From Gp13-AA77 sp035946735 (lineage in GTDB: Bacteria; Acidobacteriota; Terriglobia; UBA7540), in contig DASYYZ010000129.1 in NCBI GenBank assembly GCA_035946735.1, positions 80,976 to 144,975 on the forward strand: a stretch of 64,000 bases of DNA, written 5' to 3'. Under the pieces are notes generated by a model. That model had not been told where the DNA came from, ran no database searches, and saw nothing but the letters and a program-made list of their open reading frames with translations. This document shows positions 25,973 through 34,218 of this stretch, in pieces; position 1 is the stretch's first letter, and the number at the start of each line of letters is the position of its first letter. The translations under genes and the position numbers were made by a program.

Positions 25973-26101
25973 TCAATTTGGCCCCGCGATTCTAATTCCT
26001 GCACCTTGGGCCGCAATTCTCAGCTCTTCGTCCGCAATGGCGAGGGAGAGTCCCTCACGGATGGCCAGTTCAAGATAAGAGTCTAGCAGGTCAAGTTCAG
26101 T
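25973..26101 (-). pseudogene. C-terminal remnant of a VapC-type PIN-domain toxin
   Basis: Forty-two codons on the minus strand read TELDLLDSYLELAIREGLSL, then AIADEELRIAAQGAGI, and end in TGA. This matches the last third of PIN domains (YDAAYLELAxxxGLPLATxDxxLxxAAxxxG), including the late acidic residue. An in-frame TAG bounds it upstream and there is no start codon. The first PIN acids and any VapB antitoxin are gone, so it is inactive. Confidence 0.6.
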
Positions 26102-26144
26102 CTAAGATGGAACTCGTTGATCGTTATCACTTAGGAATTCGAAG

Positions 26145-27338
26145 ATGAGGTCCCTCGGAGTTTACGTTCAGATTCCCTTCTGCTCCTCGAAATGTACCTT
26201 CTGCAATTTCAGCTCAAAAGTCGCGCCCGCCAGCGATCTCACAGCCTACCTTGCCAGTCTGGAGCGCGAAATCGATTTGCTGCCGCAGCTCGCCTGCAAG
26301 TCCGGGAACCAGGACGGGCGCGTCTCGACGGACCTGCTGAACTCGCCCGTCGATTCCGCGTATTTGGGCGGCGGCACGCCGACTCTTGCGGGCGCCAAAG
26401 AGCTCACGAGGCTCTTCACCGCACTGCGCGCTCGTTTTCAATTTGACATAACGCCCGAAATCACCATTGAGATGACACCGGGCTCGGCGAACCCCGGCTT
26501 GCTGGCTGCCTGCCGCGCGCTCGGCATCAATCGGCTGAGCATCGGCGCGCAGTCGTTTGACGATCGCGAACTCGGCAGCGTCGGCCGGCTGCACTCCAGT
26601 GCTGAAACCATCGAGCAGGTCCGGTGGGCGCGCGAGGCAGGCTTCCGGAACATCAGCCTCGACCTGATCGCCGGTCTTCCGCACCAGACCGGGGACTCCT
26701 GGCGAAAGAGCCTGCATCAGACCCTTGATCTCGGTCCTGAGCACATCTCGATCTACTTGTTTGAGGCCGACGAAAAGAGCCGGCTGGGTAACGAAGTGCT
26801 GCTTCACGGTGATCGTTATCATGCTGCCACTGTGCCCGGCGAAGACTTCATGGCCGAGTCTTACGAGCAAGCGCGCGAGCTGCTTCGCGAGGCCGGCTAT
26901 GTCCAATACGAAATCTCTAATTTCGCGCAGCCCGGCTTCGAGTCAAGGCACAACAGGAAATACTGGAGGCTCGCGCCTTATATCGGCCTGGGAGCGGGCG
27001 CGCATTCCTTTGACGGGCAAGCGCGCTGGTCAAACGAAATTTCAACTGCGGATTATGCTGCCAGGGTGGCGCAGGGCGAACTTCCCATCGTCGAGTGGCG
27101 ATCGCTGCCAGACGTCGAGCAGATCGAAGAGTTCTTCTTCCTCGGGCTGCGCCAGCAGGATGGAATCGACCTCGCAAGCGCCGAATCGCGCTGGGGCCGG
27201 ACGGCCGTCGACCCCTGGCGGCCGCGCATCGATTCGCTGGTCGGCGACGGGCTGCTGGAAGCGCACGCCGGCCGGCTGCGTCTCACGCCTCGCGCATACC
27301 TTGTCTCGAACGAGGTTTTTCAGGAATTCGTAAGCTAG
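26145..27338 (+). CDS. hemW: HemW-like radical SAM haem chaperone
   Basis: The 397-residue protein begins GVYVQIPFCSSKCTFCNF; C13, C17 and C20 bind the 4Fe-4S cluster and the next aromatic (F22) is the HemN/HemW signature. YLGGGTPTLAG, EMTPGSAN, RLSIGAQSF and SLDLIAGLPHQT follow, with HNRKYW and GAGAHSF near 270-290. It lacks the extra N-terminal part of true HemN coproporphyrinogen dehydrogenase, so a HemW role in inserting haem into cytochromes is likelier. Its 3' end overlaps the convergent nucleotidyltransferase gene by 56 bases. Confidence 0.88.
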   Translation: MRSLGVYVQIPFCSSKCTFCNFSSKVAPASDLTAYLASLEREIDLLPQLACKSGNQDGRVSTDLLNSPVDSAYLGGGTPTLAGAKELTRLFTALRARFQFDITPEITIEMTPGSANPGLLAACRALGINRLSIGAQSFDDRELGSVGRLHSSAETIEQVRWAREAGFRNISLDLIAGLPHQTGDSWRKSLHQTLDLGPEHISIYLFEADEKSRLGNEVLLHGDRYHAATVPGEDFMAESYEQARELLREAGYVQYEISNFAQPGFESRHNRKYWRLAPYIGLGAGAHSFDGQARWSNEISTADYAARVAQGELPIVEWRSLPDVEQIEEFFFLGLRQQDGIDLASAESRWGRTAVDPWRPRIDSLVGDGLLEAHAGRLRLTPRAYLVSNEVFQEFVS

Positions 27339-28623
27339 CCTCGGCGGGGTCCGATCCCGTCAGCCGCAAGGTTCGCCGCCAACCACCCAGATGCCAGGCA
27401 CAGGTCGCGAGACCAGCGAGGTGATGCCGGATTCGACCCTTGACGAAACGCCACTGCTGCCACTGCGCCTTCCAGTTTGACTTCAAATTCGATTGGCGGG
27501 CCTCGGCAACTCGCGCCGGCCGGTGAAAAGGCAACAGACGGCTCCGCCATATTCTGGCCCAGGCAACCGGATCCTCCACGAACTCACGGTGCACAAAGAT
27601 ACTCAGTTTGCTTCCCGGAAAGGGCGCGAGACACCAATCAATCCCATAGCGGACCACCCAAAGATCAAGCGCGCGGCGAAGACGGCTCGCGCGATCAAGC
27701 ACGAACCCTGCCGGGATCGGCGCGCCAAACAGCTCCGAGGCCAGTCGGAACCCGAGGCCGGTAATCTCGCGAAGAGGGCGGGCGCCGTTGATGTGCGAGC
27801 GGAAACCATCCCAGAAATCGTGGTCTGATGCGCGCGCGGCGAGGTAACGCGCGATCTCCAGAAGGCAAGAAGGCCTGCACCAGTAGTCCAGGATGTGATG
27901 GAACGCGTGCAGGCACTGAAAAACGAGGGCGTCGTCGTCGGCCAGTACCGGAAAGCGCAAGCCGCCCCAACAAACGTAACGTTTCCGTTCCAAAGCGCCT
28001 CGCGGCGCCTCGACCCTGATCGCATCCCGATCGTGCTCCCATAGACTCCGGTGGAGCTCGACCCGACGCGAAATTCGCGGGCTATACCAGTCTTGGCCCG
28101 AACCCGAACATTCCAAGGGTTCGCCGACGAACAACGCGACGCCTTGCGGATCAAGCCCGGGGCTTTGCGGCTTCGCGTGGAGACCGGCGCTTTCAAGGAC
28201 TCGTTTGGCGATCGCAAGGGACCTCGGGTGCACCAAATAATCGTAGTCATACTGGCTGCGCAAGGACGGATCGGGAGTGTAGGCCGGGACCAGCGAAAAG
28301 CCCTTGAGGACGGCAAAATCGACGCCTGCTTGCTCGAAAGCGCGGTTGAGCGAATCAAATTCCGCCTTCATGTGCGCAAGCCGTTGACGATTGTCGGCAA
28401 GGCGCTCTCTCAGCTTTTCCGCGACCCAAGCGGGGAGGTCGTTGGCTGCGCCCGTGCGATCGACGACAGCGAGGAGTTCGAGAGCGAGTCCGCTATCGTC
28501 GAGCCAGGCGAACGTCCTGCGCCACTCTTGATCGCTGAAAGTCTTGAGGGGGCCCAGCCGGTCCCCGGACGAGCCGGTAACGGCAAGGGACCGGACTATA
28601 GCGAGAGCGAGATCTCGGTTCAT
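27283..28623 (-). CDS. PF14907-type nucleotidyltransferase, last gene of the radical SAM operon
   Basis: I chose the ATG at 28623, which overlaps the upstream TGA (ATGA), giving 446 residues. The fold-defining part is near 90-140: FAVLKGFSLVPAYTPDP followed by SQYDYDYLVHPRSLAIAKRV. This matches the K-G...D-x-D-x-L/V pattern of the uncharacterised nucleotidyltransferase family PF14907. A Trp/His-rich C-terminal half (CLHAFHHILDYW, CLLEIARYLAAR) is typical of the same family. Members often occur beside RiPP or polysaccharide genes; the transferred group and acceptor are unknown. It is probably a tailoring step of the operon product. Confidence 0.72.
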   Translation of the reverse strand: MNRDLALAIVRSLAVTGSSGDRLGPLKTFSDQEWRRTFAWLDDSGLALELLAVVDRTGAANDLPAWVAEKLRERLADNRQRLAHMKAEFDSLNRAFEQAGVDFAVLKGFSLVPAYTPDPSLRSQYDYDYLVHPRSLAIAKRVLESAGLHAKPQSPGLDPQGVALFVGEPLECSGSGQDWYSPRISRRVELHRSLWEHDRDAIRVEAPRGALERKRYVCWGGLRFPVLADDDALVFQCLHAFHHILDYWCRPSCLLEIARYLAARASDHDFWDGFRSHINGARPLREITGLGFRLASELFGAPIPAGFVLDRASRLRRALDLWVVRYGIDWCLAPFPGSKLSIFVHREFVEDPVAWARIWRSRLLPFHRPARVAEARQSNLKSNWKAQWQQWRFVKGRIRHHLAGLATCAWHLGGWRRTLRLTGSDPAEASLRIPEKPRSRQGMREA

Positions 28624-29729
28624 AAGACTGCCACGGGCACAGGGCTTTGAGCGCTGGTAGCGGCCGCGACGCGCTGAGCGGCGAATTCGCCGTCGGGGAG
28701 ATAGAGCGAGCAAACGCACTTCCGGCAAATAGAGTCCGTGGAGACGTCCAGTTGCCGGCGAAATCGAATCGCCTCTTCGCTGTTCAGGACATTCTCCAGA
28801 GTGTTTCCAGCGAGCTTCCCGATCGGAGGCTGGAAGAAGCAGGGACGAACCGTACCCTCTGCCTCGATCACCGCGGAGACCCAGGGGGCATTGCAGCGCG
28901 GCGCGACAAAGGGCGCTTGGCCGAGCTGCGCCCGGAAATGAATGCCGATGCGGCGCAGCTTCTGGGCGCTCTCCGCCACGAATCCGCTCGCCAAGTCTGA
29001 AGCGTAGTCGCGAATCAACGCTTCGATCTCGTCGTCCAGTTCCTCGATCTCGCGCGTTTCTAGAGCCACCTCGCCCCGCCTCTCGGGTGACCAGGGCTCA
29101 GGGCGGTTGAACGCCGACGAGGTCACGTCGGCTGCCAGAAAGGAGATGGAATTGAGGCCCAAGTCCCGCGCCGCATGCACTGTGCGCCGCAATGACGCGC
29201 GATTGGTCTTCTGCACGGTGCATCTCGCGGATACCGCGATCGCCGGCCGGAGATCCCGGAGCGCTTTGACTCCATTGGCCAGCCGGGAGAAGGCGTTTGG
29301 CACTTTGCGAATGAGATCGTGAATCTCCGCAGGGCCATCGAGCGAAACGATGACATCGTCAATCGAGTCCGCCACGAGCCGGGCTCGAGCTTTCAGCAGA
29401 ATACCGGTGGATAGAATCGTGATTCTGACTCCATCGCGGCGCAGGAGACGGCAGAGAGCGGCGAGGTCCGAGTGCATCAGGGGTTCGCCGCCCGAAAGCA
29501 CGATCCAGCGAACGCCCAAGGCTTGCAAGCTGTCGCGATGCCGCTCGAGATCGGACGCCGTGATCTCGCGGACCTGCCGCAGCCGCCAGATATCGCACAT
29601 GACGCACCGGCAATTACATCGGTTGTGAGGAAACAAGACCAGCACTGGAAGCGATCGGATGCGATGGTCGCGGTGGTCCGGCTGAACGGCGGAGCCGGAT
29701 CGTCCCGACGTTGGCGTGCGACTAGCCAT
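28620..29729 (-). CDS. Radical SAM protein with SPASM-like C-terminal cysteines
   Basis: I use the ATG at 29729 (369 residues), 8 bases inside the preceding gene and with AGGA upstream; a longer frame from 29798 overlaps more. The cluster motif CNCRCVMC places C38, C42 and C45. IVLSGGEPLMH, ILSTGILL, VIVSLDGPAEIHDLIRK and TVQKTNR follow the usual barrel order. The end carries CNAPWVSAVIEAEGTVRPC and CRKCVCSLY, the arrangement of SPASM/twitch auxiliary clusters. Such enzymes often modify peptides, but some act on small molecules. No precursor peptide gene is evident nearby. Confidence 0.83.
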   Translation of the reverse strand: MASRTPTSGRSGSAVQPDHRDHRIRSLPVLVLFPHNRCNCRCVMCDIWRLRQVREITASDLERHRDSLQALGVRWIVLSGGEPLMHSDLAALCRLLRRDGVRITILSTGILLKARARLVADSIDDVIVSLDGPAEIHDLIRKVPNAFSRLANGVKALRDLRPAIAVSARCTVQKTNRASLRRTVHAARDLGLNSISFLAADVTSSAFNRPEPWSPERRGEVALETREIEELDDEIEALIRDYASDLASGFVAESAQKLRRIGIHFRAQLGQAPFVAPRCNAPWVSAVIEAEGTVRPCFFQPPIGKLAGNTLENVLNSEEAIRFRRQLDVSTDSICRKCVCSLYLPDGEFAAQRVAAATSAQSPVPVAVL

Positions 29730-30480
29730 GTTCCTGCTCGCAACGAAAGCGATCGATCGCAAGCGCCGGCACCGCGCGGGCCGCTTCAAACACTTCACGT
29801 TTTCCGCCTAGTTCGAAGATGCGCCGCTCGGGCTCGCCCACGAACGCGTCAAGAGACTGATGCAGCCTGAAGCCTGCAGACTGAAACGCCTCGTGGACAC
29901 GGGTCCGCGCGTGCCGTTGTCCGCCAATTTCAACGCGCTTTCCTTCGTAGCGAAACGCGCAACGCCAGCCGGCTGCTTGCGCGTCCGGATGCAAATCAGA
30001 AAGAAAAAGCTCGGCTCCTGGACGCGATATGCGCGCAATCTCCCGCGCCAGGCCGTCGAGATCGTGAATGTGACCGAGGGTAAACGAACACACGATGAGA
30101 TCGGCCATCTGAGACCGCAGCGGAAGTGAGAGGCAGTCGCCGAGTACGAGTCGATTCTTCAGGTCCGGATGTCGAGCAGCCCGGCCGAGCATCAGCGGTG
30201 TAAAATCCACGCCTAGACCGGAGCGCGCTCCGCGCTGCAAACATTTGCGAAGCCAACGGCCTGTTCCGCAGCCAAGGTCGATCACGTCCTTCCCGCGAGC
30301 GTCAGGGAACAGAAGCTCGAGCTGGCGCTCCTCCAGAGCCAGGAGCGGGTTGGGATCAGCATCGTAGGAAGCAGCCCAGAGCCCGTAGCCTTCCCGCACC
30401 GGCAGGCGACGGGCGCTGGGAGGTGGAAGAGGCTCGCTCACCGGGTCCGGGGCATGAGGTGTTATCGCGGTACGAATCAC
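29722..30480 (-). CDS. Class I SAM methyltransferase of the radical SAM operon
   Basis: The best start is the GTG at 30480. It overlaps the upstream TGA (GTGA) and has GGAGGAGA five bases before it. The product has 252 residues; the longer frame to 30639 runs inside the neighbouring gene. WAASYDADPNPL precedes motif I VIDLGCGTGRWL, GVDFTPLML, LVLGDCLSLPL and VCSFTLGHIHDL, the UbiE-like methyltransferase-11 plan. The substrate is unknown. A second methyltransferase (31976-32803) lies on the other side of a B12-type radical SAM gene. Confidence 0.85.
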   Translation of the reverse strand: MIRTAITPHAPDPVSEPLPPPSARRLPVREGYGLWAASYDADPNPLLALEERQLELLFPDARGKDVIDLGCGTGRWLRKCLQRGARSGLGVDFTPLMLGRAARHPDLKNRLVLGDCLSLPLRSQMADLIVCSFTLGHIHDLDGLAREIARISRPGAELFLSDLHPDAQAAGWRCAFRYEGKRVEIGGQRHARTRVHEAFQSAGFRLHQSLDAFVGEPERRIFELGGKREVFEAARAVPALAIDRFRCEQEHG

Positions 30481-31940
30481 AGGCTCTCCTCCTTCGGATT
30501 GCGAAGCCTGAAATACTGTCGCGTCCACTTCAATTCGACGGGGAAGGAATAGACCTTGAGCCGGTAGCGCCAATCGCTGAGGAGCTTCAGCAGCCGCCGT
30601 CCCCAACCGGGAAGGCGAATGTCTTGAATCGTCGGCCACCGCGAAGTCACGACCACGTCGAAGTTATCGATCAAGCGCTTGATGCGCGGCCGAAGCCACG
30701 GGCTGGCGGGGTCTTTTTGGGTTGTGAACCTCTGCCAGCGCTCGGTGGCCCATTCCTCGGGAGTCGCCGGGAACTCAACCTGATCTTCGACGTCGCCGTA
30801 CATGCGCTGCCGCTGGGGGACCGGAGTGTAAGTGTTGATGACGATCTCCGACTCGGGATTCAGATGCTTGATCTTGCGGATGAAGCGAAGGCACTCGCGC
30901 GTGTCGCGATCCGGGTTCTTCGGATTGCCGATGACGAATGAGAATTCAGCCACAATGCCCGCTCTGCGAATTCGGGAGGCAAACTCCAGCGTCTGGTCGG
31001 TGGTGAGCTGCTTCTTCATTTCCTTGAGAACCCAGTCCGAGCCTGACTCGGCGCCTACGTAAATCATGGTGCAGCCGGCGCGGCGCAGCGCATCGAGGGT
31101 AGCGTCGCTGTAACCGAGCAGAATGTCCACGCGCCCCTCGCACCACCAGCGCATCTTGAGCGGTGTCATCCGCTCCGCGAGTTCACGGGCGTTGTCCTCA
31201 CGCAGGAAGAAATTGTTGTCGTAAAACTGCACCGCGTCGGCGCCGTAATTCTGGTGGAGGTGCCGGAGAATCGCTGCCGTTCGCTCGGGCGATTCCACTT
31301 TCTCCCGGCTGCCCGAGAATGTGACCACGCCGCAGAAGTTGCAGGCGAAGGGGCAGCCAATGCTGGCCTGGTGCACAGCCGTGCGCTTTCCGAGATAAGT
31401 GGGCAAAAGGTATTTCTCCACCGGCAGGCGATGATAGGGATACCAGGGGAACGCACCCGGACTCTTCATCGGGCGCTCGGGATTGTGCAGATGCCTGCCA
31501 TCGCCGTCTTTGTAGGAGAGCCCCGGGATTCCGGCCACCTCGCGCATTCCGCGAATTGCGTCGAGAAGCTCGAGAACTGTCTCTTCGCCCTGACCTCGCA
31601 CGGCGTAATCAACATACGGGGCATTCAGTGCGGCTGCGGTGTAGTTGGTGGGGAAGTATCCGCCCCAAACCGTGGGCACGTGCGGAAAGTGAGTGCGAAT
31701 TTCCGGCAGGGTTTCGACCACGCTTTTCGTTTGCGGTCCCGGCATGACGGATGTCGCCAGCAGCTCGACTTTATTCTGCTGCATCAAGGCGATCAGCGTG
31801 TCTTGGGGCCGCGGATCGAGGTTCCCATCCACAATCGCGTACTCTTCACGACCCTCCAACATTGCAGCGATCGAAAGCACGGAGAGGGGGAAGCGCCGGT
31901 TGCGCGGCCTTGTCGCCCGCGGATTGTAGAGAATGATCAT
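30477..31940 (-). CDS. B12-binding-type radical SAM protein (operon copy 4)
   Basis: I chose the ATG at 31940 (487 residues), 36 bases after the preceding gene and with AGGA upstream. The N-terminal Rossmann part (MIILYNPRAT, VLSIAAMLEGREEYAIVDGN, VWGGYFPTNYTAAAL) is the B12-binding-like domain without a DxHxxG motif. The radical SAM barrel starts with IGCPFACNFCG; the cluster ligands are C196, C200 and C203. VGAESGSDWVLKEMKK and FVIGNPKNPDRD follow. The C-terminal extension of about 110 residues is Arg/Trp-rich. Relatives catalyse methylations, ring contractions or rearrangements. Confidence 0.86.
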   Translation of the reverse strand: MIILYNPRATRPRNRRFPLSVLSIAAMLEGREEYAIVDGNLDPRPQDTLIALMQQNKVELLATSVMPGPQTKSVVETLPEIRTHFPHVPTVWGGYFPTNYTAAALNAPYVDYAVRGQGEETVLELLDAIRGMREVAGIPGLSYKDGDGRHLHNPERPMKSPGAFPWYPYHRLPVEKYLLPTYLGKRTAVHQASIGCPFACNFCGVVTFSGSREKVESPERTAAILRHLHQNYGADAVQFYDNNFFLREDNARELAERMTPLKMRWWCEGRVDILLGYSDATLDALRRAGCTMIYVGAESGSDWVLKEMKKQLTTDQTLEFASRIRRAGIVAEFSFVIGNPKNPDRDTRECLRFIRKIKHLNPESEIVINTYTPVPQRQRMYGDVEDQVEFPATPEEWATERWQRFTTQKDPASPWLRPRIKRLIDNFDVVVTSRWPTIQDIRLPGWGRRLLKLLSDWRYRLKVYSFPVELKWTRQYFRLRNPKEESL

Positions 31941-31975
31941 GAGTCCTGCAAGTTGTACACCCGAAGAAACGTCGC

Positions 31976-32803
31976 TCAGCAAGGCTTCTCAAACGTCAGC
32001 AACAAGTGGTCCGCGAGCCCGCGTGCCAGCGGCGTGCGGCCCAGGTGCGGATCAGCTCGTTCGAGAAGCCTCATGATTCGCGGAAGCTGTGCTGCCTGGC
32101 GCTCCAGGTAGGAAGGAGGGACCGAAATGCCAACTCCTTTCCAGCGCCGGAGGCGAAAATGAGGCCGAAACGCCAGCCTGATCGCGCGCACCGAACGGTA
32201 CCAGCAGGCGACGGAAGCATCTCCCAGCTTGACCTGGACCGGCTGATTTCCCAACCTTCTCCCGGCCTGCCTCAGACGGCCCCGAAGGGTGAACCAAACC
32301 ATCTCCCAGGCAACGTAACGGCCCATGACGCAGAGTACGGCCGCCCCGCCAGGTTTGAGCAACGAAGACAGGCTGCGCGCCACCGCGGAAAGATCCTCAA
32401 CACAGTTCAGCCCTCCGAAATTCGAAAAGGCCCCATCGAAAGCGATGGCGGGCTGAAGGGACTGAATCTGTTCCGTCGGCAGTCGATGAAGATGGACTTC
32501 CGCAGACAGCCGGGAGGACGCCACACGGCGCCGGGCAACTTCGATCATTCGCGGAGAGCTGTCGCACGCCCAAACCTCAACGCCTCGTGCCGCCAGATGC
32601 GCCGCGTCGACACCGGTTCCGCAATTGACCTCCAGGATCCGCTGTCCTGGAGCAAAGACGCGATCGAGCTCTTGCCAGACCTGCTTGCGCTGAGCCGTTC
32701 CGATCCGGGATGTGGTGAAAGAATCGTCGTACTGCCCGGCGACGGCATCGAAGGGCGCGCACATCGGTGCGGTGTGAGAGGCCGAAACCGCCGCGAAGTT
32801 CAA
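31976..32803 (-). CDS. Class I SAM methyltransferase of the radical SAM operon, second
   Basis: A TTG start at 32803 overlaps the upstream TGA (TTGA) and has GAGGTGGAGG before it, giving 275 residues; an internal ATG at 32764 is the alternative. FDAVAGQYDDSFTTSRIG, motif I ILEVNCGTGVDAAHLA, ACDSSPRMIEVARRR and FDGAFSNFGGLNCVEDL place it in the methyltransferase-11/25 group. The normal Leu/Asp-Gly start of motif I reads V-N-C-G. The second half is very basic, which may favour a phosphorylated or membrane substrate; that is inference. Confidence 0.84.
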   Translation of the reverse strand: MNFAAVSASHTAPMCAPFDAVAGQYDDSFTTSRIGTAQRKQVWQELDRVFAPGQRILEVNCGTGVDAAHLAARGVEVWACDSSPRMIEVARRRVASSRLSAEVHLHRLPTEQIQSLQPAIAFDGAFSNFGGLNCVEDLSAVARSLSSLLKPGGAAVLCVMGRYVAWEMVWFTLRGRLRQAGRRLGNQPVQVKLGDASVACWYRSVRAIRLAFRPHFRLRRWKGVGISVPPSYLERQAAQLPRIMRLLERADPHLGRTPLARGLADHLLLTFEKPC

Positions 32804-34200
32804 GCCTCCACCTCGCTCGATGCGGATTCAAGCCCGGCGCGAGCTTCTTCGATGCTGCTTCGAATGCCGGCCAGCGACGGAACATCCAAGGCCTGGCCGG
32901 GGCCGTTTGTGGACCGGGCCAGCTCCACCTCGCTTCGAAGCAACTGGTCTGCGAATTTGTAGAACCGGCGCGAGTGCCGCCCCCGGATCGTGTAATCCCG
33001 ATCCGAGCCTTCAGCCCACGCTCTCGTGCTCACGACCGTCGATTCGACCTCATGGAAGTACGGTGTGCCCTTGATGGGGTACGACACGGTCGTCAGGAAG
33101 ACGTCAGGATTCGTGCGCTTGACGTGAGCGATGGTGGCTTCGATATCCGACAACTGCTCCCCGGCGTACCCCCACATGAGGAACATTCCAGTCTGAATGC
33201 CGCGCGACTTGCACAGCACAACGGCCGCCTGTACCTGCTCTATAGTGACTCCACGCTCCATGGCGTCCAGAATCCTTTGCGAGCCGCTTTCCGAACCGAT
33301 CCAGATGCGAAAGCAGCCGAGCTCCGCCAGATGATCGACGACCTGCGCGTTTAGCCGATCGGCGCGCGAGATGCATTCGAAAGGCAGCTTGAGACGGCGC
33401 CGTTTCATTTCTGCCGCGTACTGCGAGAGCCAACCCGGATGGATGGTGAAAACGTCGTCCGCGATCCAAGCCATATCCGGCCGATACCGGTTCATCAGCC
33501 ATTCCAGCTCGTCCACCACGGAAGCCGGCTTTCGCCGCCGATGAGTCTTGCCAAACACCTCATGGCTGCACCAGCGGCAACGGTAAGGACAGCCGCGCGC
33601 GGTGATCAGTGAGACCGAGCCCGCGCCGTGGTGGGTCCGCCAAGCCTCAACGTAGCGATCGATATCGATCAACTCGCGGTCCGGCCAAGGCTGGCGGTCG
33701 AGATCAGGAATCTGGCTGCGCGGCGCCGTGCGCCGTACCCGTCCGTCTGAGCTGCGGTAGGCGATTCCGTTGATGCCGGCAAGCGCGTCGGGGCGGCCAC
33801 AGCGCAGCGCCGGAATCAACTCTTCGAGCGTCAACTCTCCTTCGCCGAAAACAACGATGTCTGCCCCTCCTTCCAGATATTCATCCACGTACGCCGCGGG
33901 CTCGGGCCCGCCCACGACCGTTCGCCAACCGGCCTCCTTGGCCACACCAAGGATTTTTAAGACTGCCGGACGCGTCATCAGATTGGCGTACACGCCAAGC
34001 AACGCGGGAGGGGTGGAGCGGAGCGCCGCGTAAAGCTCGTCCGGCGATGAGAAGGTGGTGTCAAAGACTTCGACGCCAAAACCCTTGGCGCGCAGATGCG
34101 ATGAAATATAGAGAATTCCAAGCGGGGCATAGGGCTTCATAATCTGAAGCTCTTTCGTGTCCCCGCTAAGGAAATAACCGTGAGTTAAAAGTAGATCCAT
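32800..34200 (-). CDS. B12-binding-type radical SAM protein (operon copy 3)
   Basis: The 466-residue protein starts MDLLLTHGYFLSGDTKELQI and MKPYAPLGILYISSHL. A Rossmann B12-like domain follows (VVGGPEPAAYVDEYLEGGAD, GEGELTLEELI). The cluster motif is ARGCPYRCRWC (C204, C208, C211). IADDVFTIHPGWL, RIWIGSESGSQRILDAM and MFLMWGYAGEQ complete the barrel. Its opening and the PDRELIDIDRYVEAWR linker match those of the adjacent protein at 34219-35760, so they are tandem paralogues. No DxHxxG is seen, so cobalamin binding is not proven. Confidence 0.87.
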   Translation of the reverse strand: MDLLLTHGYFLSGDTKELQIMKPYAPLGILYISSHLRAKGFGVEVFDTTFSSPDELYAALRSTPPALLGVYANLMTRPAVLKILGVAKEAGWRTVVGGPEPAAYVDEYLEGGADIVVFGEGELTLEELIPALRCGRPDALAGINGIAYRSSDGRVRRTAPRSQIPDLDRQPWPDRELIDIDRYVEAWRTHHGAGSVSLITARGCPYRCRWCSHEVFGKTHRRRKPASVVDELEWLMNRYRPDMAWIADDVFTIHPGWLSQYAAEMKRRRLKLPFECISRADRLNAQVVDHLAELGCFRIWIGSESGSQRILDAMERGVTIEQVQAAVVLCKSRGIQTGMFLMWGYAGEQLSDIEATIAHVKRTNPDVFLTTVSYPIKGTPYFHEVESTVVSTRAWAEGSDRDYTIRGRHSRRFYKFADQLLRSEVELARSTNGPGQALDVPSLAGIRSSIEEARAGLESASSEVEA

Positions 34201-34218
34201 ACTCCATCCCGGCGGGAA

